A stretch of DNA of 64,000 bases from Fibrobacter sp. UWR3 (GCF_900143055.1 NZ_FRCW01000004.1:345315-409314); one strand, 5' to 3'. Positions 16,810 through 25,806 are shown, counted from the first letter of the stretch. Notes: generated by a model not told the origin, from the letters alone. Program-made: numbers and translations.

Positions 16810-17160
16810 TTACTTTTCGCACGTCTTGAAGAAGCAGCTGCGGGCGCCCGTGTGGCAAGCGACTTGCGGGCCCTGCATGCGGACCTTGAACAACAGTGCG
16901 TCAGAGTCGCAGTCGGCGGCCCATTCCACCACCGTCATCACGTTGCCGCTGGTGTCGCCCTTGTGCCAGTATTCCTTGCGGCTACGGCTCCAGAAAACCA
17001 TCTCGCCACATTCGTGGGTGCGGCGGAGAGCTTCCTCGTTCATCCATGCCATCATCAGCACGTCGCCCTTGTCGGCGTCCTGAACGATTGCCGGCGCAAG
17101 TGCAACCCCGTCCACGACCACTTCGAATTTTACTTCTTTAATCAAATCTTCAAACTTCAT
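16810..17160 (-). CDS. hisI: Phosphoribosyl-AMP cyclohydrolase
   Basis: 116 residues, the stand-alone HisI type with no HisE domain. Diagnostic sequences are the DVLMMAWMNEEALRRT segment, FWSRSRKEYWHKGDTSGN and the metal ligands in WAADCDSDALLFKV and CHTGARSCFF. It opens the purine ring in the third step of histidine synthesis. Lies 30 bp downstream of proA on the same strand; the pairing is not metabolically obvious. Confidence 0.93.
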   Translation of the reverse strand: MKFEDLIKEVKFEVVVDGVALAPAIVQDADKGDVLMMAWMNEEALRRTHECGEMVFWSRSRKEYWHKGDTSGNVMTVVEWAADCDSDALLFKVRMQGPQVACHTGARSCFFKTCEK

Positions 17161-17190
17161 AATTCCGAAATCCGAATTCCTAACTCTGTA

Positions 17191-18471
17191 TTAACCGCGC
17201 ACCTGGCCGTTGCCGCGCAAGACCCACTTGTAGGTGCAAAGGCTTTCCACGCCCATCGGGCCGCGGGCATGCAGTTTGTCGGTAGAAATGCCCACTTCGG
17301 CTCCGAGCCCGTATTCGCCTCCGTCTGCAAAGCGCGTGCTTGCGTTCACCATTACGCTGCTGCTATCGACGTTCGCGACAAAGTAGTCCTGCACGCTTGC
17401 GTCTTCTGCCACCACGGCTTCGGTGTGGCGGCTGCTGTTCTTTTCAATATGGTCACAGGCTTCGGCGACGTTATCGACGAACTTGACGCTTGCCTTGAGG
17501 GCCAGGTATTCGTGGTGGTAATTGCTGTCATCGCCGATGTCCTTGATACGGCTGTCGTGGCTCTGGGCATCCTTGTTGCCGAAGAGTTCCACGCCACGGT
17601 CGGCGAGGCAGTCGAGCAACTTTTTCACGTTGGCTGCATCAATGTGGCGGTCGATAATCACGCATTCCATGGCGTTGCACACGCCGGTGCGCTGTGTCTT
17701 CGCGTTAATCAAGATGTTTACGGCCTTGTCCATGTCGGCGGACTTGTCCACATACACGTGGCAGATGCCGTTGAAGTGCTTGATGACGGGAATCTTGCTC
17801 TGTTCCACCACGGCGCGGATTAGGCGTTCGCCACCGCGGGGGATTACCAGGTCGATGCAGTCGCTACGCTGCAACAGCATGCCCACCAGGTCGTGGCTCG
17901 TTTCGGTCACGAGCTGCACGGCGTCTTCGTCAATGCCGTTTTCGGCGAGGGCCTTGTGGAAAATCCCGGCGAGGCACTTGGCGGAATTCAGCGATTCCTT
18001 GCCGCCGCGCAAAATCACTGCGTTGCCCGCCTTGAAGCAGAGGCATGCGCCGTCGATGGTCACGTTCGGGCGGCTTTCAAAAATAAAGAACACGGCGCCG
18101 ATAGGTACTGCTACGCGGCTAATCTTGATACCGTTCTTCAGTTCGCGGCTTTCGAGCACGCGGTTCAGCGGGTCGGTAAACGCGGCGATTTCTTCGGCGC
18201 CCTTGGCCATCGCCTCGATGCGGGCGTCGTTCAGGGTCAAGCGGTCCATCTTGGCGTCGTCGAGCTTTCCGGCGGCGGCCTCCAGGTCAAGTTTGTTCGC
18301 GGCCATGATTTCCGGCTTGTGTTCCCGGAGCAACTTTGCCACCAGGTTCAGCACGGCGCTGCGTTTTTCACCCGAGAGGGTGCGGAGATTCTTGCTTGCC
18401 TTCTTGGCGTTCTGGGCCAGGATGTCGGAGTATTCTTCCAAGTTGGAATATGAAATAGACGTGTTTTTCAT
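17191..18471 (-). CDS. proA: Gamma-glutamyl phosphate reductase
   Basis: 426 residues, full length. Aldehyde-dehydrogenase fold with the ProA signatures IGAVFFIFESRPNVTIDGACLCFKAGNAVILRGGKE, VIPRGGERLIR, the catalytic Cys in KTQRTGVCNAMECVI, and the C-terminal STRFADGGEYGLGAEVGIS...RGPMGVESL. Reduces gamma-glutamyl phosphate to glutamate semialdehyde for proline synthesis. A TATATT box lies about 10 nt before the ATG on the minus strand. Confidence 0.95.
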   Translation of the reverse strand: MKNTSISYSNLEEYSDILAQNAKKASKNLRTLSGEKRSAVLNLVAKLLREHKPEIMAANKLDLEAAAGKLDDAKMDRLTLNDARIEAMAKGAEEIAAFTDPLNRVLESRELKNGIKISRVAVPIGAVFFIFESRPNVTIDGACLCFKAGNAVILRGGKESLNSAKCLAGIFHKALAENGIDEDAVQLVTETSHDLVGMLLQRSDCIDLVIPRGGERLIRAVVEQSKIPVIKHFNGICHVYVDKSADMDKAVNILINAKTQRTGVCNAMECVIIDRHIDAANVKKLLDCLADRGVELFGNKDAQSHDSRIKDIGDDSNYHHEYLALKASVKFVDNVAEACDHIEKNSSRHTEAVVAEDASVQDYFVANVDSSSVMVNASTRFADGGEYGLGAEVGISTDKLHARGPMGVESLCTYKWVLRGNGQVRG

Positions 18472-18530
18472 GATTTTACAATATAGAAACTTGATTTTTA
18501 TCGCACCGGAGTATATTTTAATATTACAGG

Positions 18531-18621
18531 TTTGTTTTTATCCGCGACAAGGTCTTATAGTCGCAGGATATCGGACTTGGGTGTTCAGGCTCGGCGTGTT
18601 CTCTCCACGCCGAGTCTTTTT
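18531..18621 (+). ncRNA. Candidate small RNA ending in a strong terminator
   Basis: No reading frame uses this stretch. It holds a GCGAC...GTCGC hairpin (18544-18564), a short single-stranded part, then a terminator CTCGGCGTG-ttctct-CACGCCGAG (18590-18614, one unpaired C) with a TCTTTTT tail. An AT-rich TATATTTTAATATTAC lies just upstream. The plus strand has no gene that this terminator could serve, which suggests an independent transcript. No known RNA family recognised. Confidence 0.35.
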
Positions 18622-18623
18622 GC

Positions 18624-18714
18624 GACCGCTCACGCTACGTTTGGGTTAAATTACTCCGGTATGCGTTCGCTTTCGCCTATGACGACTCGTTAAGACGAGT
18701 CGCCTCCGGCTCAC
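18624..18714 (+). repeat. Copy of the ~90-bp two-hairpin element
   Basis: Begins GACCGCTCACGCTA and ends CTCCGGCTCAC, with the second hairpin GACTCG-TTAAGA-CGAGTC. Same organisation as the copies inserted in the nifJ fragments at 29.3 and 33.9-34.5 kb. Confidence 0.7.
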
Positions 18715-19104
18715 GGCGCGACCGCTCGCGGTGCGACCGTTCGTTCGTCGTTTTGGGCTTTTTTTTCAAAAAGGCAGACTAAATGCTTGTTCAGAGGGTG
18801 TTTGGTCTGCTTTTTGTTAGTTTGTTTGTGCTAAAATGAACGAAAACGTCGTTTTGGAGGGCGCTTAGGGGGCAAAATGAACCTTAAATCGCCTTTTTGT
18901 GGCTCTTTCTTGTGAATTTGTTCGAAATTCGGCAGACCAAATGCGCTCTTTTTCGCGATTTGGTCTGTCAAAACGCTCAAATGCCCTCATAAAAAACGCA
19001 AAACGCCCGCGCTATAAACCGTGCAAAATGCCCTATTTTAATGTTTTGCGTGGCGACTCCTCGCATCAAGAAACCGCGCGAAAAGCCCGCCGTAAAAAAA
19101 CGTG
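18715..19104. other. Gene-free spacer with GCAGACC-type hairpins
   Basis: Two hairpins share the stem GCAGACY-AAA: 18774-18810 (followed by TTTTT) and 18932-18969. Both resemble three hairpins at 47.95-48.16 kb. The words CTAAAATGAACG (18831-) and CAAAATGAACC (18873-) repeat in between. No gene seen. Confidence 0.55.
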
Positions 19105-19132
19105 AAAAGCCCCGCCGCGAGGCGAGGCTTTA
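19105..19132 (-). terminator. Terminator of the GH2 gene
   Basis: Read on the minus strand: AAAGCCTCGCC-tcgc-GGCGGGGCTTT with one bulge, then a T-rich tract; 18 bp after the GH2 stop. Confidence 0.65.
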
Positions 19133-19149
19133 GTGTTAAAATGCAAAAC

Positions 19150-21981
19150 TTAGAGCAACTTCACGATGGCCGTGAACAGCGCGTCAGCGAGCGCGTTGGT
19201 TTCGAGACCTTCGAACACGCTGAACTGGTTAAACACGATCTTGCCTGCGCCGAACGGAATCATCTGCAGGTCGACGCCGGTCTTCACCTCGCCATCCTTC
19301 AGGCTTACGGAGCGCGCGTAGACCGTTGCGTCGGGCAGTTCGTTCAGGGAAAGTCCCGGCATCACCGCAGCCGCATTGTGGTCGAGCACGCTTGCACCGC
19401 CGAATACGGGCAGGAGCGCGGAATCCGCCGGCAGGTAGTGCAGGCTTGCGCCGTTTGCACCCGTGCTCCAGTGGGCCTCGAGCGTGCAGTCAAGGGTGTG
19501 GCTCTGGTTCACGAAGTCGATGTCTTCCTGCGACATGTCCGAAAGCAGGAGCGTCTTCCCGCCGTTCTTGGTCACTTCCACAATCTTGTCGATGATTTCA
19601 TCGGGCCAGGAGCAGAGGTTTGCCGTGAAGATAATCTTCTCGGGGCCGGAAAGTGCGGCGAGCGCGTCGCTGGATTCTTCGCTGTTGTCGAGGAAGCAGA
19701 CCTTTTCCATGGCGCTCTTCACGTCTGCCGGCTCGATGACGATAAGGTCCTCTTCGGAGGCATGGACTTCCTGGTTCCCGTCCTTCAGCACAATGCGAAT
19801 CTTGTACTTGCCCGTGGCACGCGGGGAGTTGAGCGTGCAGTTGCCGAGCTGGGTAAGGCTTGTCTTGCCGGCCGGTTCGTCGGGAGTCATTGTCTGCGTG
19901 GAGAGCACCTTGCCGTTAGAATCGATCAGGCTCACTTCGACAGAGACGTTCTCGTGACGGTCGTTGTTCAGGAGCGTCACCTGGAAGCTGACTTCGCTCT
20001 GCGGTGCGACCACGTGTTCCAGTTCGCTTACGAGGGCGCGGCTGCGGGCGTTGATTTCCTTGCAGAACGCGTCGAAACCCTTGCTCTTGCGGTTTTCGTC
20101 GCAAAGGCCGCAGAAGTCCGTGCTGAAATCCGCCCACTGTTCTAGGAAGAAACCCGAAATCTGCGGGTTGCTCTGGAATGCGGTAATCTGGTCGAGCTTG
20201 CTCTTGGTAGCGATGGCGTTCGCGCATGCGATGAATTCCGAAAGGTCCTTCCATACGGAAAGCGGACCTGCCACGAAGCTGTCGATGGCCTTGAACGCGT
20301 TCTTGATTGCCTTCTGGTTCTTGACCGAGCGGGGGCCCTTGATGTTCGTCGCCGAATTCGGGAGCAACGTGTGGTTCTTGATGGTTACCAGCATCTTGTT
20401 GTCGATGCGGGCGGCGTCGCTATCCTCGCTATCCTGGAACTGGCTGTCGCCGAGCCCGGAATCGGGTACCGCGAGTTCTTCCTCGTCCTTGTTGAAGCAG
20501 TGGGCGAGGTAGTGCGTGTAGGCTGCACCCGGGTTCATCTTCGGGCGCACCGCGAGCGACGCGAACTGCGAAATACGGTCGACAGATACCGGCAGGAGCT
20601 TGCCCGTGTCGGCGTGGAAGTTGCCTTCGTTATCGAGGTAGATGCTGTCGAGGTTGCTTATTGCGGCGCGGGTCATGTCGACCGGGCTAATCGCGTTGAG
20701 CAGCTTGTTGCCGTTCTGGAGCATGAACGTGCCGTTTTCGGAACCCATCACCCAGGCGGCAATGCAGGGGTGGTTGTGCTGTTCCTTGACAATGTCGTTG
20801 ATGAGGTTCTTCGCGTATTCCAGGCCGGCGGGGGTAGACCTCATGGTGTGGATGGGGAATTCCTGGAACACCAGGAGGCCGATCTCGTCACAGATGTCGA
20901 GAGCTTCGGTGCTGAGCGGTGCGCCGCAGCTGCGGATGGCGTTGAAGCCTGCCGCCTTCACGGCGAGGAGGTCCTTCCTGAGGGCCGGGTTGTTCGTGGT
21001 CCAGAGGCCACCTTCGCTCCACTGCTGGTTGTAGCATACGCCCTGCAGCTTGACGATGGCATCGTTCAGGTAGAAGTCGCCCTTGAGGCAGTCGAACTTG
21101 CGGAAACCGAACGTGCGCATGATGGGGAAGGCGTATTCCGGGGCCTTGCCCTTGCCGCTCTTGAGTTCCATCTGCACTTCGACCGCGAACATGTTGGGCT
21201 TTTCGGGGCTCCAGACGAACTTGGAGCGGTTCCAGTCCTTGATGTTGAGGCCGATGCGGAACGTGGCGTTTTCTTTGTCGAGCTTGGGGCAGTCCTTGAA
21301 CCACTCGCAAACGTCGCCGCTCGGGTTACGCATGAGGATGCGCAGGCGCGGGCTGTAGCCGCGCGGGTTGTTGAAAGCAATTTCGAGGTTCACGCACTCG
21401 GAGTCGGCATCCGGTTCCACGTGCAGGTCCGAAATGAAGGCGCTGCTGCCGAGCACCAGGTCCACATGCCCAAAGATGCCGCCGAACGGGTACTGCGTCC
21501 AGGGGAGGCCAACGGGCACTTCGCTCGGGTGTACGTAGCGGTCGTCCGCGTCATCGCTGCTGTCGCGGCCAAAGTCGATGCGGCTGTTGGCGGCCCCCAT
21601 GTTTGCCACGCGGATGCAGAGCACGTTCTCTTCGCCAATCTTGATGGCCTTCTGGGTCTCGAGAACAAACGGCGTGTATGCGCCGAAATGCGTGCCGAGA
21701 AGCTTGCCGTTGAGCCAGATGGTCGCATGTGTAGCCACACGTTCAAAGCGCAAGAAAATGCGCTTGGCGACCTGCTTTTCGTCTTCGATGGTGAAACGTT
21801 TGAAGTAGAACGCGCAGTCCTGGGACAAAAGCAGTTTTTCAAACGTCCTTTCCCAAATGTGGGGAACCGTCACCGTTTCCGTATCTTCGGGGTAGGTGGC
21901 GTACCAGCGGTTGGATATGCCGGAATCTTCGGTATCCCATTTCATCTGCCAATCGCCATCGAGACTCAAAATATTATTCAT
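19150..21981 (-). CDS. Glycoside hydrolase family 2 enzyme, no signal peptide
   Basis: 943 residues. N-terminal sugar-binding jelly roll (about 1-190, LNGKLLGTHFGAYTPF), an Ig-like domain (about 190-300), then a TIM barrel. The acid/base is probably Glu415 in WVMGSENG (the usual NE is SE here) and the nucleophile Glu614 in GFFLEQWADF. The C-terminal ~290 residues contain beta-rich Ig-like and unassigned sequence. GH2 members are beta-galactosidases, -mannosidases or -glucuronidases; which one applies cannot be read here, though the nearby GH5 enzyme makes a mannan role possible. No secretion signal, so it would act in the cytoplasm unless exported otherwise. Confidence 0.85.
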   Translation of the reverse strand: MNNILSLDGDWQMKWDTEDSGISNRWYATYPEDTETVTVPHIWERTFEKLLLSQDCAFYFKRFTIEDEKQVAKRIFLRFERVATHATIWLNGKLLGTHFGAYTPFVLETQKAIKIGEENVLCIRVANMGAANSRIDFGRDSSDDADDRYVHPSEVPVGLPWTQYPFGGIFGHVDLVLGSSAFISDLHVEPDADSECVNLEIAFNNPRGYSPRLRILMRNPSGDVCEWFKDCPKLDKENATFRIGLNIKDWNRSKFVWSPEKPNMFAVEVQMELKSGKGKAPEYAFPIMRTFGFRKFDCLKGDFYLNDAIVKLQGVCYNQQWSEGGLWTTNNPALRKDLLAVKAAGFNAIRSCGAPLSTEALDICDEIGLLVFQEFPIHTMRSTPAGLEYAKNLINDIVKEQHNHPCIAAWVMGSENGTFMLQNGNKLLNAISPVDMTRAAISNLDSIYLDNEGNFHADTGKLLPVSVDRISQFASLAVRPKMNPGAAYTHYLAHCFNKDEEELAVPDSGLGDSQFQDSEDSDAARIDNKMLVTIKNHTLLPNSATNIKGPRSVKNQKAIKNAFKAIDSFVAGPLSVWKDLSEFIACANAIATKSKLDQITAFQSNPQISGFFLEQWADFSTDFCGLCDENRKSKGFDAFCKEINARSRALVSELEHVVAPQSEVSFQVTLLNNDRHENVSVEVSLIDSNGKVLSTQTMTPDEPAGKTSLTQLGNCTLNSPRATGKYKIRIVLKDGNQEVHASEEDLIVIEPADVKSAMEKVCFLDNSEESSDALAALSGPEKIIFTANLCSWPDEIIDKIVEVTKNGGKTLLLSDMSQEDIDFVNQSHTLDCTLEAHWSTGANGASLHYLPADSALLPVFGGASVLDHNAAAVMPGLSLNELPDATVYARSVSLKDGEVKTGVDLQMIPFGAGKIVFNQFSVFEGLETNALADALFTAIVKLL

Positions 21982-22151
21982 GTAGGGTCCTTTATGAAAT
22001 TTTCGTGGAAAATTTAGAAAATATGGTGGAAATGGTGCATTTTATTATCGGAAAATCGCCCGAATTTGTCGAAAAATTCCGAAATCCCTTTACAATTCCA
22101 CAAATTTTACTACATTTGGAGTCCCAATAGCAACCAAAAAAGGATTACAAA

Positions 22152-22637
22152 ATGTATTCTATTGTTGAAACAGGTGGTTTCCAGTATAAAGTCGAGCTGG
22201 GCAAGGCCTACAAGGTCCCCACTCTTGACGCCGCTGTTGGTTCTGAACTGGAGCTCAAGTCCGTCCTTCTTTTCGCAGGAAAAGAAGTGCAAGTCGGCAC
22301 CCCTGTCCTGAACGACGCCTCCGTGAAGGTTGAAGTTCTTGCCCACGGCAAGTACGACACCGTCATCGTGTTCAAGAAGAAGCGTCGCACCCGTTACGAA
22401 CGCCGTAACGGTCATCGTCAGGGCTATACCGAGGTGCTCGTCACGGAACTCCGCTCCGGCGCCGAATCCGCAGTCGTAGATCCCAAAGTTATTACCCGCA
22501 ACCGCGCTCGCGTGGCTGCCCTTGCCAAGCAGAAGGAGCAGAACAAGCCCCTTACTCGCAAGGAAAAGATTGCCCAGGGTATTCAGAAGCCTGCTAAGGT
22601 CAAGAAGAACTCCCTTCGCAAGGCTAAGGAGGCTTAA
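22152..22637 (+). CDS. rplU: 50S ribosomal protein L21 with C-terminal extension
   Basis: 161 residues; the usual protein is about 103. The N-terminal ~105 residues are L21 (MYSIVETGGFQYKVELG, ... FKKKRRTRYERRNGHRQGYT). The remaining Lys/Arg/Ala-rich tail (to SLRKAKEA) is an extension. Start supported by AAAGGA at 8 nt. A TACATTTG promoter-like box lies about 40 bp upstream. Followed at once by rpmA. Confidence 0.95.
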   Translation: MYSIVETGGFQYKVELGKAYKVPTLDAAVGSELELKSVLLFAGKEVQVGTPVLNDASVKVEVLAHGKYDTVIVFKKKRRTRYERRNGHRQGYTEVLVTELRSGAESAVVDPKVITRNRARVAALAKQKEQNKPLTRKEKIAQGIQKPAKVKKNSLRKAKEA

Positions 22638-22640
22638 TCC

Positions 22641-22904
22641 ATGGCACACAAGAAAGGTCAAGGTTCCGTACGTAACGGTCGCGACAGTAACGCCAAGTAC
22701 CTCGGCGTGAAGAAGTTCGCGGGCGAAACAGTCAAGGCCGGTAACATCATCGTGCGTCAGCGCGGTTCTCACTTCCACAAGGGCGTGAACGTCGGTATGG
22801 GCAAGGATTTCACCCTGTTCTCCCTCGTTGACGGCAAGGTGAAGTTCGAACACATCGATGCCAACCGCCAGAAGGTTTCCGTCTATCCGGAAGAAGCCAA
22901 CTAA
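22641..22904 (+). CDS. rpmA: 50S ribosomal protein L27
   Basis: 87 residues starting [26 protein letters not shown], the standard L27 N-terminus with no pre-sequence, then [28 protein letters not shown]27's N-terminus reaches the peptidyl-transferase centre. Separated from rplU by 3 bp. Confidence 0.97.
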   Translation: MAHKKGQGSVRNGRDSNAKYLGVKKFAGETVKAGNIIVRQRGSHFHKGVNVGMGKDFTLFSLVDGKVKFEHIDANRQKVSVYPEEAN

Positions 22905-22929
22905 GGTTCGCTAAAACCGAATTTGAAGG

Positions 22930-22953
22930 CCGGACGCGCAAGCGCCCGGTTTT
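22930..22953 (+). terminator. Terminator of rplU-rpmA
   Basis: CCGGacGCGC-aa-GCGCcCGG followed by TTTT, 26 bp after the rpmA stop. Confidence 0.75.
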
Positions 22954-22987
22954 CTGTATATATGCGGTTTCTGCCCGAAACAACGAA

Positions 22988-23035
22988 TGAGCGCAAACCG
23001 GAGCAATTTAATGTCGGGACTTAGCGCGAGCGGTC
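22988..23035 (-). repeat. Half copy of the two-hairpin element, inverted
   Basis: Reads on the minus strand as GACCGCTCGCGCTAAG...CTCCGGTTTGCGCTCA, matching the first half of the element at 18.6 and 29.3 kb. A GGCTCG-TATTAA-CGAGCC hairpin at 23051-23070 may be the displaced second half. Confidence 0.55.
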
Positions 23036-23086
23036 ACATGTGAACGGAAAAGGCTCGTATTAACGAGCCTTTGTAGAGACCTTTGA

Positions 23087-23134
23087 CCACTTAGCGCTTC
23101 AGCGCTTATGTGGACATGGCCACCTTTAGGTGGG
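23087..23134 (-). repeat. Second palindromic repeat family, copy 1
   Basis: On the minus strand: CCCACC-taaa-GGTGGCCATG followed by CCACATAAGCGCTGAAGCG and CTAAGTGG. Two nested hairpins. The same layout is found at 28602-28648. Confidence 0.55.
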
Positions 23135-23205
23135 AGTGAGTGAGAAACCGGAGGTCTTGACTCCCGAACCGACGAACGAACGGTCTCGTAAAACTCACCT
23201 CCAGA

Positions 23206-23237
23206 AAAAAAAGAGGCTCATGCGAGCCTCTTTTTAT
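23206..23237 (-). terminator. Terminator of tmRNA
   Basis: On the minus strand AAGAGGCTC-gcat-GAGCCTCTT followed by eight T, 5-10 nt beyond the tmRNA 3' end. The arms are embedded in a wider inverted repeat (CACCTCCAG/CTGGAGGTG) that includes the tmRNA acceptor strand. Confidence 0.8.
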
Positions 23238-23241
23238 TTTC

Positions 23242-23598
23242 TGGAGGTGAGGGGAGTCGAACCCCTGTCCAAAATCACGTCCATGTCCATTCCTACAAGC
23301 TTTCCCTTCGTATTTAAGGTCTCGCCTTGTCCACGCCCAAGAAGGTCGGCGCAGATTTCAGCCAGCCTAGTGAATCTCGGACTCTAGCCCCAGGCATGCG
23401 AGAATCCTATCCCATATTTCGTCCGGACGTTCATCCCGATGGGAGCGGAATGAGGCCCGGCGTTGCCGCTAATTAGGCAGCGAGTGCGTAGTTTTCGTCA
23501 GCACTTATTTTTTTTCAGACTTTTTTACGAGTGCCCTCGTCTGAGACCTCGGCTTGCAACTAACACTTCGGTAACCCTGTCGAAACCAGATCACCCCC
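23242..23598 (-). ncRNA. ssrA: Transfer-messenger RNA (tmRNA), tag ADENYALAA
   Basis: A 357-nt RNA. The 5' end GGGGGTGATCTGGTTTCGAC and the 3' end GGGGTTCGACTCCCC + TCACCTCCA form the tRNA-like domain with a 7-bp acceptor stem (one G-U). The tag frame lies at 23473-23502: GCT GAC GAA AAC TAC GCA CTC GCT GCC TAA, giving ADENYALAA; the exact resume codon is inferred. CCA is not encoded. It rescues stalled ribosomes with SmpB. Confidence 0.95.
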
Positions 23599-24066
23599 GG
23601 TGTTTTCCCAAATATATAAATTTATCGCCCCAAAGGGAAGGTTTGTCAAGTTTCTGCCTTTTTTGCCTTCAAAAAAGCCCGAAAGTTGCAAAAATGGGGA
23701 CTAAATGCCTGAAAAATCGCATTTTGGTACCCAATTTTACGTACAAACTAACGCAAAAAGCCGGGCCAAACTCGCTTTTCTGCTGATTTTGGGGATTAAT
23801 TCCCTCGAAAAAGGCTTTTTTATCCCCACTGTTGCGGGCGCGGCACCCAAAAAGCTTTGAACAAGTTAACAAAATGGGTACCAAACACCCCCAAAAAGGC
23901 CCTTTTGGTACCCAATTTTGCGCTTTTCGCCTGTTTACTGGCTTTTTTTCATGGTTCTCCGCTCGAAACCCGTGTTTTCCTTGCTCAACTTGCACTTTAT
24001 ACACTTTTGCGCGGCGCCCGCCTTTTTTGCCCCAAATTAGCCGTTCTCTCTTGCGACCCATTTATA
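23599..24066. other. Gene-free spacer with GGTACC-type and GGGGAT-type hairpins
   Basis: A hairpin GGGTACCAAA...TTTGGTACCC spans 23876-23913, and an imperfect relative occupies about 23696-23733. GGGGAT...ATCCCC (about 23781-23827) forms another long hairpin. The sequence is rich in AAAA/TTTT runs and shows no coding character. Confidence 0.5.
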
Positions 24067-24074
24067 TATATTTG
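24067..24074 (+). promoter_or_regulatory. Probable -7 box of the GH5 gene
   Basis: TATATTTG, 31 nt before the chosen ATG, leaving a short leader that contains GGAG. Confidence 0.4.
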
Positions 24075-24104
24075 TACTTGAAAAACAAGATTTCGGAGAT
24101 TATG

Positions 24105-25727
24105 ATGAATTTTACAAGCGCGAAGCCCGGTTTTTTTGTTCAGGACCGCTTCCTTTACAGCAAGGACAACGAGAAGGTCATTCTGCGTGGCATAAACCAC
24201 ATGTTCATTTGGACTGACCGCGAAGGCAAGACCATTCCCGAGATCGCGAAGACCGGCGCGAACTGCGTGCGCATCGTGTGGAACATGCGCGGGCGCGTGA
24301 GCGACCTTGATTCCATCGTGGCGCAGAGCATCTCGAACGGCATGATCCCGATTGTGGAAATGCACGACACGACGGGCAACTGGGAGCGCCTGCCCGAGGT
24401 GCTTGACTTCTGGCTGCGCGAAGAGACGCTCCAGATGATTACGAACCACCAGGAATACCTTATCCTGAACGTGGGCAACGAGCCGGGCGCGCAGGAGATT
24501 GCCCCGGACGAGTTCTTCGGCATGTACAACATGATTGTGACCAAGATGCGCGCGGTGGGAATCCGCGTGCCCATCATGATCGATGCCGACAACTGGGGCC
24601 AGAGTGAAAAGAACATCCTTGCGGTGGGCCCGCGCCTTCTGCATGCCGACCCCGAGCACAACCTGCTGTTCTCCATCCACATGTGGTGGCCGAGCGAACG
24701 CCACGACGCGAAGACGACCGGGTTTGCGACCGTGCAGGAACGCGTTACCGCCTGCCTCGAGAAGTCGGTGGAAATCAAGCTCCCGCTGGTGGTGGGCGAG
24801 TTTGCCCCGATGGCGGTCGCGGGTGCACGCGAAATCCCGTACAGGCACATCATGGGCGAATGCGAGCGCCTGAACATCGGGTGGCTCTGCTGGAGTTGGG
24901 GCCCGGGCAACTCCGACAGTCCCGAGATGGACATGACGGAGCATGGCTCGTACAACACGCTGGTGGGCTGGGGCAAGGAAGTTGCGGTGGATAGCCCGCT
25001 GGGTATCCAGAACACGAGCGTTATCCCGACATTCATCCAGAACAAGGACTTTACCACCGGGTCGCTCGGTGGCGGCGCGAACATCATCGAGAATGGCGAC
25101 TTTTCTGCGGAAAACGCGCTCGATGGCTGGACGACCGACTTCTGGGGCGGCAAGGCGGAAGTGACCGCCAAGGACGGCGTGCTCCATTTCAATATCAAGC
25201 AGGCGGGCAAGGAAACCTGGGGCCTGCAGTTCAAGCAGCACTTGACCCTCCGCAACGGCGTCACCTACATCTTCAGCATGCGCGCGAAGGCCGACAAGCC
25301 GCGCACGCTCAACGTGAACATCAAGCGCGATGCCGAACAGTACACTCCGTATGCGAACGGGCGTATCCTCGACCTGAGTACCAGCTGGCAGAACTTCAGC
25401 TGGAAGTTCACCATGAAGGAGGAAACCGACCCCGAGGCGCTCCTGATTTTCGACATGGGCGGCGTTCCCATATCGTGGTCGCTTGCCGATATCAGCCTGG
25501 TGCAGGCCCGCAGTATCGCGGACCGCCTGAACCGTACCTTCCAGCGCAACGTGCAGAAGAACTCCGGCTACTTCAATGCCCCGAATGGTCCGTGGGAACT
25601 GCACCTCTACAACGCGAAGGGCGAACTCGAAGAGATCCTTGACCGCGGGCGCGGCGGCGAGGGCATGCGCAGTTACCCGAAAATCGAGAAGAGCGGCATC
25701 ATGGTCGTGAAGGACGTCGCAGGATAG
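24105..25727 (+). CDS. Glycoside hydrolase family 5 (mannanase-like) with C-terminal carbohydrate-binding module
   Basis: 540 residues. The catalytic barrel (about 1-300) starts ILRGINHMFIWTD and has IPIVEMHDTTG, the acid/base Glu126 in LNVGNEPG, and the nucleophile Glu232 in LVVGEFAP. These phrases recall bacterial beta-mannanases of the GH5_8 type. From about residue 330, NGDFSAENALDGWTTDFW...VTYIFSMRAKADKPRTLNV is a CBM4/9-like jelly roll. A short C-terminal tail follows. No signal peptide, unusual for an endo-acting polysaccharidase. GGAG lies 6 nt before the ATG at 24105; the ATG at 24102 is too close to it. Confidence 0.82.
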   Translation: MNFTSAKPGFFVQDRFLYSKDNEKVILRGINHMFIWTDREGKTIPEIAKTGANCVRIVWNMRGRVSDLDSIVAQSISNGMIPIVEMHDTTGNWERLPEVLDFWLREETLQMITNHQEYLILNVGNEPGAQEIAPDEFFGMYNMIVTKMRAVGIRVPIMIDADNWGQSEKNILAVGPRLLHADPEHNLLFSIHMWWPSERHDAKTTGFATVQERVTACLEKSVEIKLPLVVGEFAPMAVAGAREIPYRHIMGECERLNIGWLCWSWGPGNSDSPEMDMTEHGSYNTLVGWGKEVAVDSPLGIQNTSVIPTFIQNKDFTTGSLGGGANIIENGDFSAENALDGWTTDFWGGKAEVTAKDGVLHFNIKQAGKETWGLQFKQHLTLRNGVTYIFSMRAKADKPRTLNVNIKRDAEQYTPYANGRILDLSTSWQNFSWKFTMKEETDPEALLIFDMGGVPISWSLADISLVQARSIADRLNRTFQRNVQKNSGYFNAPNGPWELHLYNAKGELEEILDRGRGGEGMRSYPKIEKSGIMVVKDVAG

Positions 25728-25784
25728 GCGACCGGTCGCGCGGTTTTTAAGCAACTATTTAAACGACTCTATATATGTATCATG

Positions 25785-25806
25785 ACGGCGGACTTGGGTC
25801 CGCCGT
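25785..25806 (+). terminator. Terminator of the GH5 gene
   Basis: ACGGCGGAC-ttgg-GTCCGCCGT then TTGTGCGTTTTT. Confidence 0.7.

Noticed and set aside
20371..22017. A 548-codon open frame antisense to the GH2 gene
   Set aside because: Shadow frame of a GC-biased gene; no domain, no start signals.
23997..25754. A 585-codon frame antisense to the GH5 gene
   Set aside because: No domain and opposite to a well-recognised enzyme.
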